Of a DNA stretch of 64,000 nucleotides, positions 45,334-57,116 are shown piece by piece. The notes beneath the pieces are model-generated. The model was not told where the DNA came from. It searched no databases and saw only the letters and a program-made list of their open reading frames with translations. Positions within the stretch are counted from its first letter, which is position 1. The number at the start of each line of letters is the position of its first letter. The stretch spans positions 620,001 to 684,000 of the forward strand of contig CP075497.1 of assembly GCA_021613535.1 (NCBI GenBank). The letters are read 5' to 3'. The stretch comes from Adineta vaga. Lineage: Eukaryota; Rotifera. The translations under genes and the position numbers were made by a program.

Positions 45334-45605
45334 GGATTACACCGGCATTCCACCATTAATCCATTGGATTGCACCATTAAGTTGCACGTGGATTGCACCA
45401 TTCATCGGTTGAATTGCATCTGGATTGGACCATTCATCCGTTGAATTGCATCTGGATTGCACTATTGAACCATTGGATTGCATCATTAAGTTGCACGTGG
45501 ATTGCACCATTGATCCAATAAATTGCACCTGGAGTGCACCAATGAACCATTGGATTGCACCATTAGGTTGAACCTGGATTGCACCATTAGTCGATTGGGT
45601 TGCTG
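45334..45605. repeat. Related GGATTGCACCATT minisatellite
   Basis: Continues directly from the 21-bp array with units near 21-24 bp such as CCATTAATCCATTGGATTGCA and CCATTAAGTTGCACGTGG. It is less regular than the first array and shares the GGATT core. Confidence 0.75.
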
Positions 45606-46765
45606 TAGAAATCTTGATTAGGCTGAGATTGTAGAATTGCCAAAGCCACCTCTATATATATACCCCTCGGTGCAATCTGGATTGGATTAAGATTATTGAA
45701 TTAAATGGATTTTTCTTCGGTATTTGGATTGGAGATTTTTGAGAAAATTATTTACCAGTATTTGTCGTTTGGCGTGAACTTGATGGATGAATAGTAGATG
45801 ATTTGTTTGAAAAAGGGAAAGTATTTAAAAGAGTGTTTTTTAGGTAATATGCAGTTTGTTTCAAGGTAGGTTTTGGATAGTTTTTCTGACGCTCCCGCAG
45901 CAACGTATTGGATATTGTGAAAATCAAAATATCTATTAAGTATTAATGAGGATGATGCTATATGGTAATATTTGAAATGGGTTTGTTTTTTATTGGAATA
46001 GTTATTTTAATCTAGATTGACTCGAAGATTTCGTGTGTTTTGGGAATTACAGTTTACATCGGATGTTGACGATGTGACTCATGGTTGGATGCTTTTTATG
46101 ATGAGAGTAGTAGGGTATTCTCTGATAAGATTGTAAAATATAAAATTTAAACGTGTTTGATTGAATGAATTTGTAAAACAGAACGGTTACGATCATACGT
46201 AAAAATGGATTAACAATCCTTACTTTAATCATATTCTTGGTAATTTAGAATGCGGTAAAAGCGATTTGTCTTATATTAATAAATTGAAACAAACTACCTC
46301 AGATTAATAATTGGATTATAAGCAATCAAAAGTAGCAACTTAATCAAATCTATTCTTATGTGAAACTTTATCACAGACTGAATTGTTCAGTCTAGGACTT
46401 CTTTCGAACAATTGATTTTAATCAGAATATCAACGTTTTCCTTTCTTTGACTGAGTGTATTGATACACAACTCTGGTAATACAGAGACATCTGTTGTTTT
46501 AATGTATACGTATTATTTTATTTCCGTTTAAGAGAAAATTAAGTTTTGTGAAAAAAGACTCATTTTCATTTGGTTTCAATTAAAACTTGTGAAAATTTCT
46601 GATGATTATTAATCATTAACCTCCCCCGATTTTCTCGAATGATAACTAATTCGTCTATCGGAATCAAGAAATATACTCGAATAGTGTAGTGATACGTATT
46701 AGAATTTTCTTTGTATAGCTATAGACTTCGTCTTTTAGATTGTTTCATTTAAATCTTTATTACCA
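45606..46765. other. Intergenic, 1.16 kb, nothing recognised
   Basis: AT-rich region upstream of the small nuclear-type gene. No convincing ORF. Confidence 0.4.
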
Positions 46766-47722
46766 ATGGTTCGTAAAAAACTTATTAAAAGAAATTTAAT
46801 TGATGAAGAAAAAGAAAATAACAATCAACATCTTGAATTAGAAAATAAGATAAACTATGTTACAACAGGTATAATTTCAAATTTTTTCTAATAAACTTAA
46901 ATTTATAAATGGATTTAGAACGTGAAGTTTCTGGTGGTCAAAAACGACCGATTGAATTAGTTGATTTAAATTTGATGGACGAAAAGGATGCGGAAATTAT
47001 CAAGTTAAAAAAACGATGTTTTGATTTAGAACAACGTATTGAAGTTTTAGAAAAAACTTCATTAGGTAATTTTATCAGTTCGAATTCTATTGTAATTACT
47101 AGTTTTTGTTTTAGTAATTCCACAAGATATGAGTATTAATCAAGAATTGTTTGGTGATATTTCACTCTTTTCAAATGATAGTAATAATAATATTATGATT
47201 GTCGATAATACTGATTCAATTGTAGCTAATGTTGATAATACTATCACATTCAAGGACGACATTAATTTAGTTAATAATGATGATGCTTCAAAAATGAATA
47301 GTAATATTTCATTGAATGATAGTGATATGATGACAACAAATAATAATGATGAGAAAAAGGAAATTCTTCCTACAACATTTATTATTGATGATGTTACATT
47401 ATTTTCATTAAAACAACAAAGTGCTACATCTACTGCTCGTTCTATATTGAAGTATTTGTATCCAAATCCAGAGATTGATTTTAATTTATCAAATTTGAAG
47501 AAATCACTGATTAATGAAATCATTGGTTAGTTCATTTTTTTTGTTTTTATAAACTATTTGTTTTTTTAAAATATAGATCGTGTATTGAAGTTACATTCAG
47601 ATGAATCAACAACAACGACAAAGATTAAACATGCAATGTCGAATTATTTTGGTTCACTCAATTACCGGAAGAGAAACAATTTAAATAAGACAAAGAAAAA
47701 TAAAAAAGTCAAAACTTCTTAA
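46766..47722 (+). CDS. Probable nuclear protein with coiled coil and BEN-like C terminus
   Basis: Four exons, 46766-46868, 46919-47065, 47115-47525 and 47577-47722, all junctions in phase 1; 268 aa. The N terminus is basic and charged (MVRKKLIKRNLIDEEKE). A heptad-rich coiled coil spans about 50-80 (AEIIKLKKRCFDLEQRIEVL). An Asn/Asp-rich linker occupies about 85-165. A helical C-terminal domain (STARSILKYLYPNP, LKKSLINEIIDRVLKLH, IKHAMSNYFGSLNYRKR) has the feel of a BEN domain, which binds DNA or chromatin, and a Lys-rich tail is NLS-like. No signal peptide. The clear BEN gene at 48662-50930 is convergent and shares the very short intron style. Function inferred only. Confidence 0.65.
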
Positions 47723-48661
47723 AGAAAGATAAGAATGATTTTATTCATGTTTTGAAATTTGGAAATGCTTTTCTTTTTCTACTTTATATCCTTATCAATA
47801 TCTATTGGTTTTCTTATTGAAATTTCTTAGAAGAATGATCACAATGTAAATTAGATTGTTCTTCTAACTTCTTCTATTCATTATGTTATTATTCCTGTTT
47901 TACTTTTTTTTTCTTTATTCGTCGATGGTGATGTTTATTGTACTTTTCTTATTATGCATCATTAGATGTTTTTTTAAACTCACATAAGATTTATTGAAAA
48001 TATTTGCATTCCAGAAGTGATTGTTTTATGAAAAGAAAGCATTACAAGTTTAGAAATAAAACTTTTAAAAAGTCAAGACTTTAATTTCGTTATTTTGCAA
48101 TATTATCAATATATGAGATAACATTATGTTTATATATTTTTCTTCTATTCCCTCACCTCAGTATTGAACTGTTGATTCTTTGCTGGTTCATTCTCGAATT
48201 CATTGTATTATTAATCTGACCAATATTAAAAATAAAATTCATGTAGAATAAGACTAAATGTATAATCGGCAAAGTAAACATTGAGATGAGAAAAAGAAAA
48301 AGTTTATAGATCAAAGAGACAATTTGAACTAATATTTGTTTCCATATAAAACCTATAGTTTACTTTAAATTGTTAAATAATTCATGCTCGCTTAATTCTC
48401 TATTGATTTATATGATAAACTACTGGTTAGTCAATTCAATATCTTGTCCTAAATTACCAAAAGAGTTGATTTCTTTGATTAAAAATATATGTTAATGATA
48501 GACAAAAAAAGAAAAAAACGGAAAAACTTGAAAATCAAATTCATATTCAACATAATTGAGCAGTGCTTATATTAATACAAGCAGATCTTCTTGATTATCT
48601 AGAAGAAAAGTTTCCAAGAAGATCAATAATAGCTCAATAATAATTGAATATAAGAAAACCA
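47723..48661. other. Convergent intergenic region, nothing recognised
   Basis: AT-rich, with the 3' UTRs of both flanking genes expected here. No inverted repeat of the telomere-like family is present. Confidence 0.45.
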
Positions 48662-50930
48662 TTAAATGTCATTGTTTATATTTTGTTCTTGAATTTGTAT
48701 TAATTTTTTTGCCAGTGCCTTTTTTTGTCTTTTTCGTTCGTCAATTAGGAAATCACACATTCTTGGTCGTATTAATTTAGAATAGCAAGTATCATAATGT
48801 AGGACAGATATTCTGTATTTAACTCGAACAGCTTCTAAAGAAAAAAAGACGTTCACAATTAACAATCTTTATTAATACATTTGCGATTTGTAACATAGAA
48901 TATAGCGAATATTTAAATCTCCTGAAACCGTATTGAATTAAGTAAAGTCATTCCTTCCACAACCAATAACTAATTAAAACAATATTATCTTATTCGCTTT
49001 TAGTTAAACTTTTAATGAAAATATTCGTTAAACGCAATTTTTGAGAACTAAATCAGTTAGTAACTATAAGATAATCTATTAAAATTACTCTTCTCATGGA
49101 CTTTTTTTGCATTGAATTCTATGTATTTTGAATATTTTTGTTTAAAAATGCTCTCATATTCAATTGAAACTACATACCATGAAATATTCCAAAACGTTGA
49201 GGATCCAACGCTGGTCGTGCTAAATGACTTCTATCAGGTGGTAAAATAGAAGAACTTAATTCTTCTGGTGTATATAAAACTCCTAACACCTGTCTTCCGA
49301 AATCATAGATATCTCTCCCTCGACTCTCTAAAAGATTTTTATCTTTATACATCTAAAAGAAACAGGATAATTCATCATTAAAAAACAAATATAAAAGAAC
49401 CCTTACGACTGTAGTAGGAAAAACTTCGTTTTTCTCTCGATAACTATCCAAATTTTGATACACCTAAAGTAACAAAAATATATTGAATTCAGCAGTCTCA
49501 CGATTGTGTATTATTTACTGCACAAGGAATTAACTGATCTAACTTTCTGGTAAAATTAGAAAATTTCTTTTCCATTCTTTGTAAAATCGTCTGATGCATG
49601 TCATCAATTGTTTGATACATCAATCGAGCTAGAAAATATACAAAACAATTCCAAAAAATAAATCCAATAGTATTAGCTTTAAAATGATTAAATAATAACA
49701 TTATGATTGACAATCCAGCTTGAATAGTTACACATACTTTGTATAGTTTCATTTTCTTCATTATTCTGATTCTGATTGACTAAAACGTCATCTAAAATGT
49801 AAATTATGACTATATTAATGCATATAATTAAATGACAGTTTTACTTCGAACAATAGAATTATCAGATAAACGATCAGATTCTAAATGAAGTACATTATAT
49901 TTATATTTAAAATCATCATGAAAACATTTACTTGTTTTTTTCTTTGATACATCTTTTTGTGTTTTGGAACTAGTGATGTTTTTTACAAGAGAATTTAAAT
50001 AATATTCTTTACAAATTTATTTCTTATTTAAAGTACATATATAACTGTTTTGTCATTATAAATTTTATTTTCTACTCGAAAGAAATTATATTTAATATAA
50101 ATCTTTTCTCCAAAGAAATACCTTCTTCAATATATTTACCATCATTATCTTCGACTATCAATGAAGAGAGTTTTCTTTTTTTTGTTACAATTGGTTCTTC
50201 TATATAAAGGAAATGGAAAAAATTATTATTATCATTTGTTTAAGAAACATCAACATACTGGGTATTGCATCTGGACTCTTACTTTCATTCATTTGATCAT
50301 CATCTTCCTCTTCTTGATCATTGATTTGATCTAAAGAATTGAATGCAAATATTGGATTATCATTAGAAAAAAATCATAATGCTTGTGATGTAATCAAGCA
50401 AAATGATATAAAAACTATTACTTTCTTCATCATCATCATCATTTTCTTCTTCTCCTTTTAAATATTCATACATATTATTACATTCAGTATATGTACCTAT
50501 GATCAAAATAAAAAGTTCTATTAATTTATTATGATTTTCAATAGAATAAAAATACGTGCGTGACATAAGAATTTAAAAATCTAGCTTAGAAATTGTGCGA
50601 ATATTACTTTTTAAATATAATTTAATATAGGCATATGAGTACGATGCAACTTAATATTTAATTTTTCGTATAATTCAATATTACCACTGACTTTTTTCAG
50701 AATGATAAAATCCATCTCTTACCTTTAGCTTCAATTGTTGCAAATCGACGTTTCGAACCTGTCCCAACAATTGCTTTATCTTCAATGATTGATCTAATAC
50801 TTGAACGTTTAACAACAACTAATTCATTATTATCTTCAAAACGTAATAAATAATTTTCTTGACTGTATAGAGTTGGTTGTGATGGTGAATACTTGTGAGG
50901 TGCATTTTTTACACGAGGAGATCGAAGCAT
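48662..50930 (-). CDS. BEN-domain protein
   Basis: Ten small exons: 50930-50723, 50496-50422, 50330-50283, 50199-50122, 50006-49845, 49791-49738, 49628-49519, 49463-49407, 49352-49178 and 48834-48662. Each junction has GT-AG ends and matching phase; 379 aa. The N terminus (QENYLLRFEDNNELVVVKRSSIRSI) resembles the Tudor-like leader of other bdelloid BEN proteins. The centre is acidic (GEEENDDDDEE) with KKRKL-type basic runs, then a helix-rich linker. The BEN domain follows (LLESRGRDIYDFGRQVLGVL, YTPEELSSS, RPALDPQRFGIF, VKYRI). The tail is basic (DERKRQKKALAKK). BEN domains mediate DNA and chromatin binding in repressors. Exon 5 uses the acceptor that keeps EYYLNSLVKN in frame; another acceptor fails. 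Confidence 0.8.
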
Positions 50931-51412
50931 TTTTTTATTAATCAGAAGAGTTTAAAAACAATCTAAGTAGATATAAAATAGAATGAAATTTTAATAAGAT
51001 TTATTTGATTTCCTATTTTAAATAGCTTAAACGTTATACACGTCCATGGATCCGTTTTAACACAGTATTATATATTAACATCCCAACGTGATAGGGTTTT
51101 TCCTTTTTTTCTTTTTTCTCTTTTCTGTTCTCCCTTCTCCTTTATTACGAGGTATTAATGTATACATACACGTGTTTATATTATCGGTGCTTTAGCTATA
51201 TAGAAAAGCGTTTCAGGTTTAAACTGGCTAAAATGATGCATAAACATAATATAATCATGTACATCCAATGATTCGAAAGTAAAAAGAATGCATAAAGAAT
51301 TGGAAAGAATTCTTCTCGCATAATGAAACGTGATTTCTATAATATAGTTTTCTACTTTTATTTTTTTTTTCAAATAGATGAAATAAAAAGTTCATAACAT
51401 AAAAAAATACTT
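50931..51412. other. Intergenic, nothing recognised
   Basis: AT-rich spacer between the BEN gene start and the transposase stop. I looked for a CACTA-type terminal repeat and did not find a convincing one. Confidence 0.4.
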
Positions 51413-54400
51413 TCAGTCGTGCTCATGGTATGCAGATACTTCTGTTACAATTAATTGTTGATGAAATTCAAATGTAATACAATGTTTCAGAATATTATTG
51501 ACATCGATAATATCAATTAGATCAGATGATTCTTTAGACAACAAACTAAAAAATTTATCTAATGGTTTTTCTAATAAAGAGAAATATGATGATGTTTCAA
51601 ATAGTGAACTAAAGTTATCATCTTGTATGTAACGTTGAAGAAGGGCATAATTACTGTTAGAAAATGTAAAAAATAATTTAATTCTTCCAAAATGTTGATT
51701 ATGATCATTTGATGATTTGTAGTAAGATACAAAGTAACTATTGGATTTTCCTCTTTTGTTATAGATTAATGAATGAAACATGTTATTACGAATAAGAAAT
51801 CGTCGATAAATAGAAACACAACTTAAAGGATTTAAACATGTGCATATTTTGTCGTGATATTGTGTAACAATAGGATAATTATTAAGATTAATATCAACAT
51901 TGAGATCTATAGGTTTTGAAATTGTTGTAAATTTTGCATGAGCAGTTTGTGCATACAAATGAAAATCAATAGAATAATAATGTACTATAAGATCAGAATA
52001 ATAATTAGAACCATGAATATTTTTACTTATATGACCGATGAGGTCTTCTTGATGAAAACAACCAATATTTGCTAATGAACCATAATTGCGATATTGTGCA
52101 CCAAAATGCCGATGTAAATGCAATACAAAATTTTGAATACCAGTATAAAATAATTCATGATCTTTGTAATATTGATCAAACAATGCATCAGCTATCGTTT
52201 GTGTTTGATTATCAAACATTGAAGGCTGTAAATGATACAATCGTATAGAACAAACAAATAAAGCAAAGTGAGCAAGTCTCTCAATATCAATAAGACCCAA
52301 TAATGAAGGCAGACATCCGTAGTACAAAATATTTCTTAATTCTGTTGCTTTTATAAAAGCAAACTCTGTAAAAGGCTTCATTTTACGATGAAAGAAATGT
52401 GGAAAGGATTGCAATCTTAATTTATTATTGAGTTGTTCACGTTTTGATGGTTTAAGCAGTTTGTAGATCTCGTTTAAAACAGTCTTAGTGTGACGTAGTA
52501 ACGTAACATGTTGGTAATCAATCAGAATACTATACGGTAATGATATATCAAGTATATCTTGTAGAATTGAAATTCCTATAATAAAGAAAATTTGTATGAT
52601 TTAAATAAGACAGTTAAATCTGCTTTTCTTCGATAGATCTACTTCTAACAGCTTTTTAATAAACTTTAAAAGTAATTCAGAGAAATATTGTAGTTTAAAT
52701 TTAGTGAGCAAAATCTACAAGGATATTTTTCATTAAATATTAGATCTATATATAGATTGTATAGAGAAAGATTTAGATTTCTATGTTTAAATATCTTTAC
52801 AACCTCATAATCTTTATACGACCATTTGAACTATGTCTCAACAAATTCAATTATTATCAGTGAATATTTTTCAAGATGATGCCTTAGAATGAATGTTTGT
52901 ACCAACAATTGACCTTTATGTCCATATACGATTTCTTTTGAAGATTCAGCGTCTTCAGATTGTTTGTGATATTTTTCTGGATTACGTAAAAATAATTTTT
53001 TTTCATAAAAGTATTGCCTTTTTTTTTAATATTAATCCCACGGATATAACAAAAGTGACAACAATAGTAACCATTATGTCCATTAAAATGAAGTATTTTG
53101 CTCAAAGCTGGTGAATCTCCAGTAATAGCAAGAAATTTAACTTCAATTCGATGATTTTCATTTATTAATATTCCTAAAAAAAATAAAAGAAAAATGTTGC
53201 AAGCTCCATCATATCAAATACCACACTATGAAGCTCGATAATTAATTAATTTCCATCTGATTCTAAATAAATAATTTAAACGTCTAAACAAGTACAAACG
53301 AATAAGAAAATGAACTCATTCAGAACGATTATTATTTCACACACATCTGAATTCTTATTAATATCCTTGAAATCTATCTAATTTTTGTCTTATTATTCGA
53401 TTAATACTGAATACTTATTATCTATTCATATATATAAATAATAACAAAATCTTCTATTTTTTCAGTATATTTTATATGAACTAAACACGAGTTAATCATT
53501 CTTTGTTTCTGATTTTTTACTCCTAATAATCGTTTATTCAGTCTATACATATGTACATACAATCTAAGAAAAGAAGCATATATTCTCATAACGATATTTG
53601 TACTATTATATTTTCATCGAAGATTAAAAGAATGAATCAAATACAACATATTGTACTGTAGATTTTTTTGAAAGCAATGCATTCAATCATTAAATCTGAA
53701 AACAAGTGCTCAAATTATATATGTATGTCTATATTACCTTTTGTTTTTATCAATTTAATCGTATCTCTGCAGTTGTCTAACCATATTCTTGCAACAGGTT
53801 CTTTATAGCTAAACCAAAACGAAAATAATACATTATTATAACGATTATCTCGTAATTGAGGTCTTAATTCAATTATTGATCCAGAGAACAACCACATCTT
53901 CATATTAGATGATTTTGATAATTTAATGCCATCAAGATGTAATAGAAATGTAATGAAATTAACATTGGGATTATTTTTCAATAGCTGTTGATAAACATTG
54001 TTGAATCCTATATCATTAGTTTTGTTTTTATCATTCATAATTCGAAGTTCATGTTGATACTCATTTATTTCTACCTTCAATCGTGTATAAATGCTTTTAA
54101 TATATTCTTCAATATTCATATCATAGATATATGCAAATGTTTTAGAATTACTAGATTGACATTTGACACAACATTTTTTATCACATGATAAATTACTATT
54201 ACAACTGGTACATAAAATACGTTTTTTTAAAGTATTATTTTCAATTTCTAATAGTGTTATCAGGTTCTTCATATTCTTTGGTACATTATTCGGTAATGGA
54301 AGTGTTGAAGAAATAAATGATAACAAATGATTTGCATGTGATTTACATATATTCGATTTTCGTAGTAAATTCAATAAGTTTGAACAAAATTCTTTAGTTG

Positions 54401-54791
54401 ACATATTCGTGTAATTATGTAATAAATTTTTGGAATCAATATTAAGATCATCACAGCACTCTAAACCATCGGATAAATCACCAATAATATGAGTATCATT
54501 GATATTGAGATTTTCCATTTGATAAGTATCGTTAAGATTGTCTTCATATTCCATAAGATTTTCATTCATTTGGTTTTCTAATAAATAATCATTCTCTACA
54601 TTTGTTGTAATTTTATTTTGTACATCGGTATCAGGTGTAAATGAGGAAATAACATCCGGTAATTCATTATCATTTGGTGTTTGTTCATAATGAAGTTTTC
54701 GTTTTTTCATTTTTCTTTCATTATTTATTATTGATCTCTTTGAATTTCTGCTTGTAACAAAATCAAGAGCTTCGCTGAAATCAAAATCCAT
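51413..54791 (-). mobile_element. CACTA/EnSpm-like transposase, one frameshift
   Basis: Three exons, 54791-53738, 53173-52914 and 52575-51413. Residues about 200-220 form a zinc knuckle (CTSCNSNLSCDKKCCVKC). The Tnp2-like core follows: VKFLAITGDSPALSKIL, then GYYCCHFCYIRG, GHKGISILQDIL and a C-terminal block with FPHFFHRKMKP, FIKATELRNILYYGCLP, FVLHLHRHFGAQY and YGSLANIGCF. Exon phases work at both introns only if one base is added in exon 2. The shift falls between the 8-T run at 52996-53003 and about 52988, where the frame changes from FMKKNYF to RNPEKYHKQS. Full length would be about 825 aa. Terminal inverted repeats were not found, so the element ends are unknown. Either a recently dead copy or a homopolymer sequencing error. 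Confidence 0.75.
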
Positions 54792-55959
54792 GCAGATAAT
54801 ACGATAAAATCTTTTAGCTAAACAATACTCTAAATTAAAACTACTTTATTATTAATATAATAATGTTTAAAAGATTATAATAAATTTTTAAAAAAATATT
54901 CAAGTTAGCACGGAAAATCTCGAACTTTTCGTTGTAGAAACATATGGAACATTTCCAAATTTCAAAGAAAACATATCTTACAATCAATAGACGGTGTACA
55001 GATGTCCTTAGCTGAAACGAACGTATCTTGAATAAAAACTGTTAATATAGAAAATCCTTTCATAAATATTGTATTTTTTCAAATCTCCTGTTAGAAATCA
55101 ATACAATAATAGCTGAAATTTTCTTATCATGAATTATCGAAGAAATAATCTGTAAAACTTTACAATGGGCGACACCAATCTGTAGTGCAAAAAACAATGT
55201 GCTCGAATATAATTCAAATACACCGTCTTGATCATATTTTTTAGCGACAGTCAATTCATAATTATCCAGTATGAGGCTTAAGAACAATTTTCAGAACGAT
55301 TAAAAAACATTATTTGTTTGATTACATATTCATTAGAAATGCATTTTATAAGTTAAATATAAACACCATTTTTATCGGATGTTAATCTTCTCTCCTAAAA
55401 TTAATATAAGATTTCGTCTTGTTTTTATTAGTTTTTAATATATTTTAAATTATTAATATTATTAGTTAATTCAGATTAATTTCTAATGATTTAATGGCAA
55501 TTGGGAAGAAGTTTTGTTGATTTATCTCGCTGTATAGTAATAGCAGGATTATGAAGAGAGAAAAAGCAATATGACTTGTATTGACATAAAACAAATCGAA
55601 TTTCTTTTGTTTAAATTATAGACAATTATTAGATTTTTTCCGATGAAAAAATCAATTTTCTTCACGTCATCATTGCACAAAGGTTTATTTAATTTTAACA
55701 GTATATTTTGTCTTATTTTTATTGAAACGCACTAAATATTTCTTGACATAGACCCACCATCCGTCGTCAATCAAATCTAATTTGTTTCTATCTTTCGAAT
55801 AGAAATATTATCATTTCAATTAGTTGTTGAATTTCACTCGATAGGACATAGCTAAATGAGTTTTCATTTTAAGAGTGAAAGATTAATTCTTCAACAGTAT
55901 GTTGGCCACATCGTTTAGCTGCATACACAGTTTTCTGATTATTTCCGATGTAAACCCAG
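54792..55959. other. Intergenic, one unassigned ORF
   Basis: A 75-codon frame at 55060-55287 (minus, begins with TTG) has protein-like composition (LTVAKKYDQDGVFELYSSTL) but no recognisable family; it could be a transposon relic exon. Otherwise AT-rich. Confidence 0.35.
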
Positions 55960-56345
55960 TCACCGATTCCGATCGGATCTATGTTCATGTTACATGAAAA
56001 AATCCAATGAACGGAAATCCTAAGTACTTGTATGATCCGACCAGTTCCGATAGCAGTCAATGGATGGTTTTATCACGGAATCCTGTCGATGAGAACCTGT
56101 CAATTCCGATTATTTCTGATGATCGGATTATGTGGAATAAGATCGGAAATGATCAGATCCTGTGATCGGATTCGGGCGGTTCCAGTTGCATGGATCCGAT
56201 TGGAACCCGTCGTATCCGATCATCGGATATCAAAGGCAAACGGCGGATTACATCGGAATCCGACAAGGAATATCCGACTGGATCCGATCATCCAGATCAC
56301 AACGGATTTTGCATCCGTCCGGTAGGATCCGATGTACCCATTTCG
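55960..56345. repeat. Degenerate TCCGAT/ATCGGA-rich block
   Basis: Motifs TCCGAT, ATCGGA, GGATCCGA and GATCGGAT recur in both orientations every 10-25 bp, giving dense short palindromes and a GC content above the surroundings. No fixed period. The overlapping frames in three phases are products of the repeat, not genes. Confidence 0.6.
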
Positions 56346-56457
56346 ACCTGGGCAACTAACAATACACAGTAGCATCTTGTATTGTTCACTAGGAACCCTT
56401 AGGTATCTACAAAACATATTTACTCTGTGTTTGAAAGAGCTGTTCTATAAAATACCT

Positions 56458-56540
56458 CACCTCTCTATAGTGGACACCTCTTTACAGTGGACACTTTTGA
56501 ATGGGCCCGAGAGTGTCCACTACAGAGAGGTTTTACTGTA
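56458..56540. mobile_element. Miniature pogo/Tigger-like palindrome
   Basis: ACCTCTCTATAGTGGACACC at the left faces GTGTCCACTACAGAGAGGT at the right, followed by TTTACTG and TA. Read outward, the right end is CAGTAAAACCTCTCTGTAGT, typical of pogo/Tigger-type TIRs with TA targets. The left end lacks a clean CAGT terminus. About 83 bp, no coding capacity. Confidence 0.65.
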
Positions 56541-57116
56541 ACTCAAAGTAAGTCTTGCGAAATTAACATCAAATTCTTCAACAGCAAACCTCATCCAACT
56601 CATTTTACTTTTCCACAGAAAACCACAACAACACAAACATCAACCATTGAAGACAACGCAGCGCGCAGACGCAACGGCCCAACAGCACTATTATCAGCCA
56701 CAACGAAACATATACTATTACTACTGCATTCGATTCCACAAATTGAACTTTCACGCGTCTATCCTTACTAAATGTAAACTTCTAAATTGCTCTTTTTCCA
56801 CCCGAACATTTAATATCCAATATACCGATCATATAACATTAATAGATAAAATCTAGATTATGGAAGCTAGTCACACCCACAGTCACCCACACCCACTCCC
56901 GCAAGGTTCTAAACGATCGTCGTCAGTAGTTTGGATATTTTCTTCGAAAATCCACCCTCAAGTTGATTAAAGCAAGACATTCGTGTTCAAATACAGTATT
57001 TGAGGAAGAGACTAGTCATACCGAAAGTTAGAGCTGTGTATATTTTTGGTTCGTTCGAAGTATCTTATTATTTCGCAGTCCCAAAACATAGCATTATGGC
57101 GACCATTAACTAACCA
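56541..57116. other. Intergenic beyond the kelch gene
   Basis: Includes a lone C-rich telomere-like arm (CACACCCACAGTCACCCACA and CCCACTCCC) at 56872-56900, about 215 bp beyond the kelch stop. Nothing else recognised. Confidence 0.5.

Noticed and set aside
56032-56417. Four overlapping ORFs rich in SDP/RIR-type residues
   Set aside because: Open in several frames because of the TCCGAT-rich repeat.
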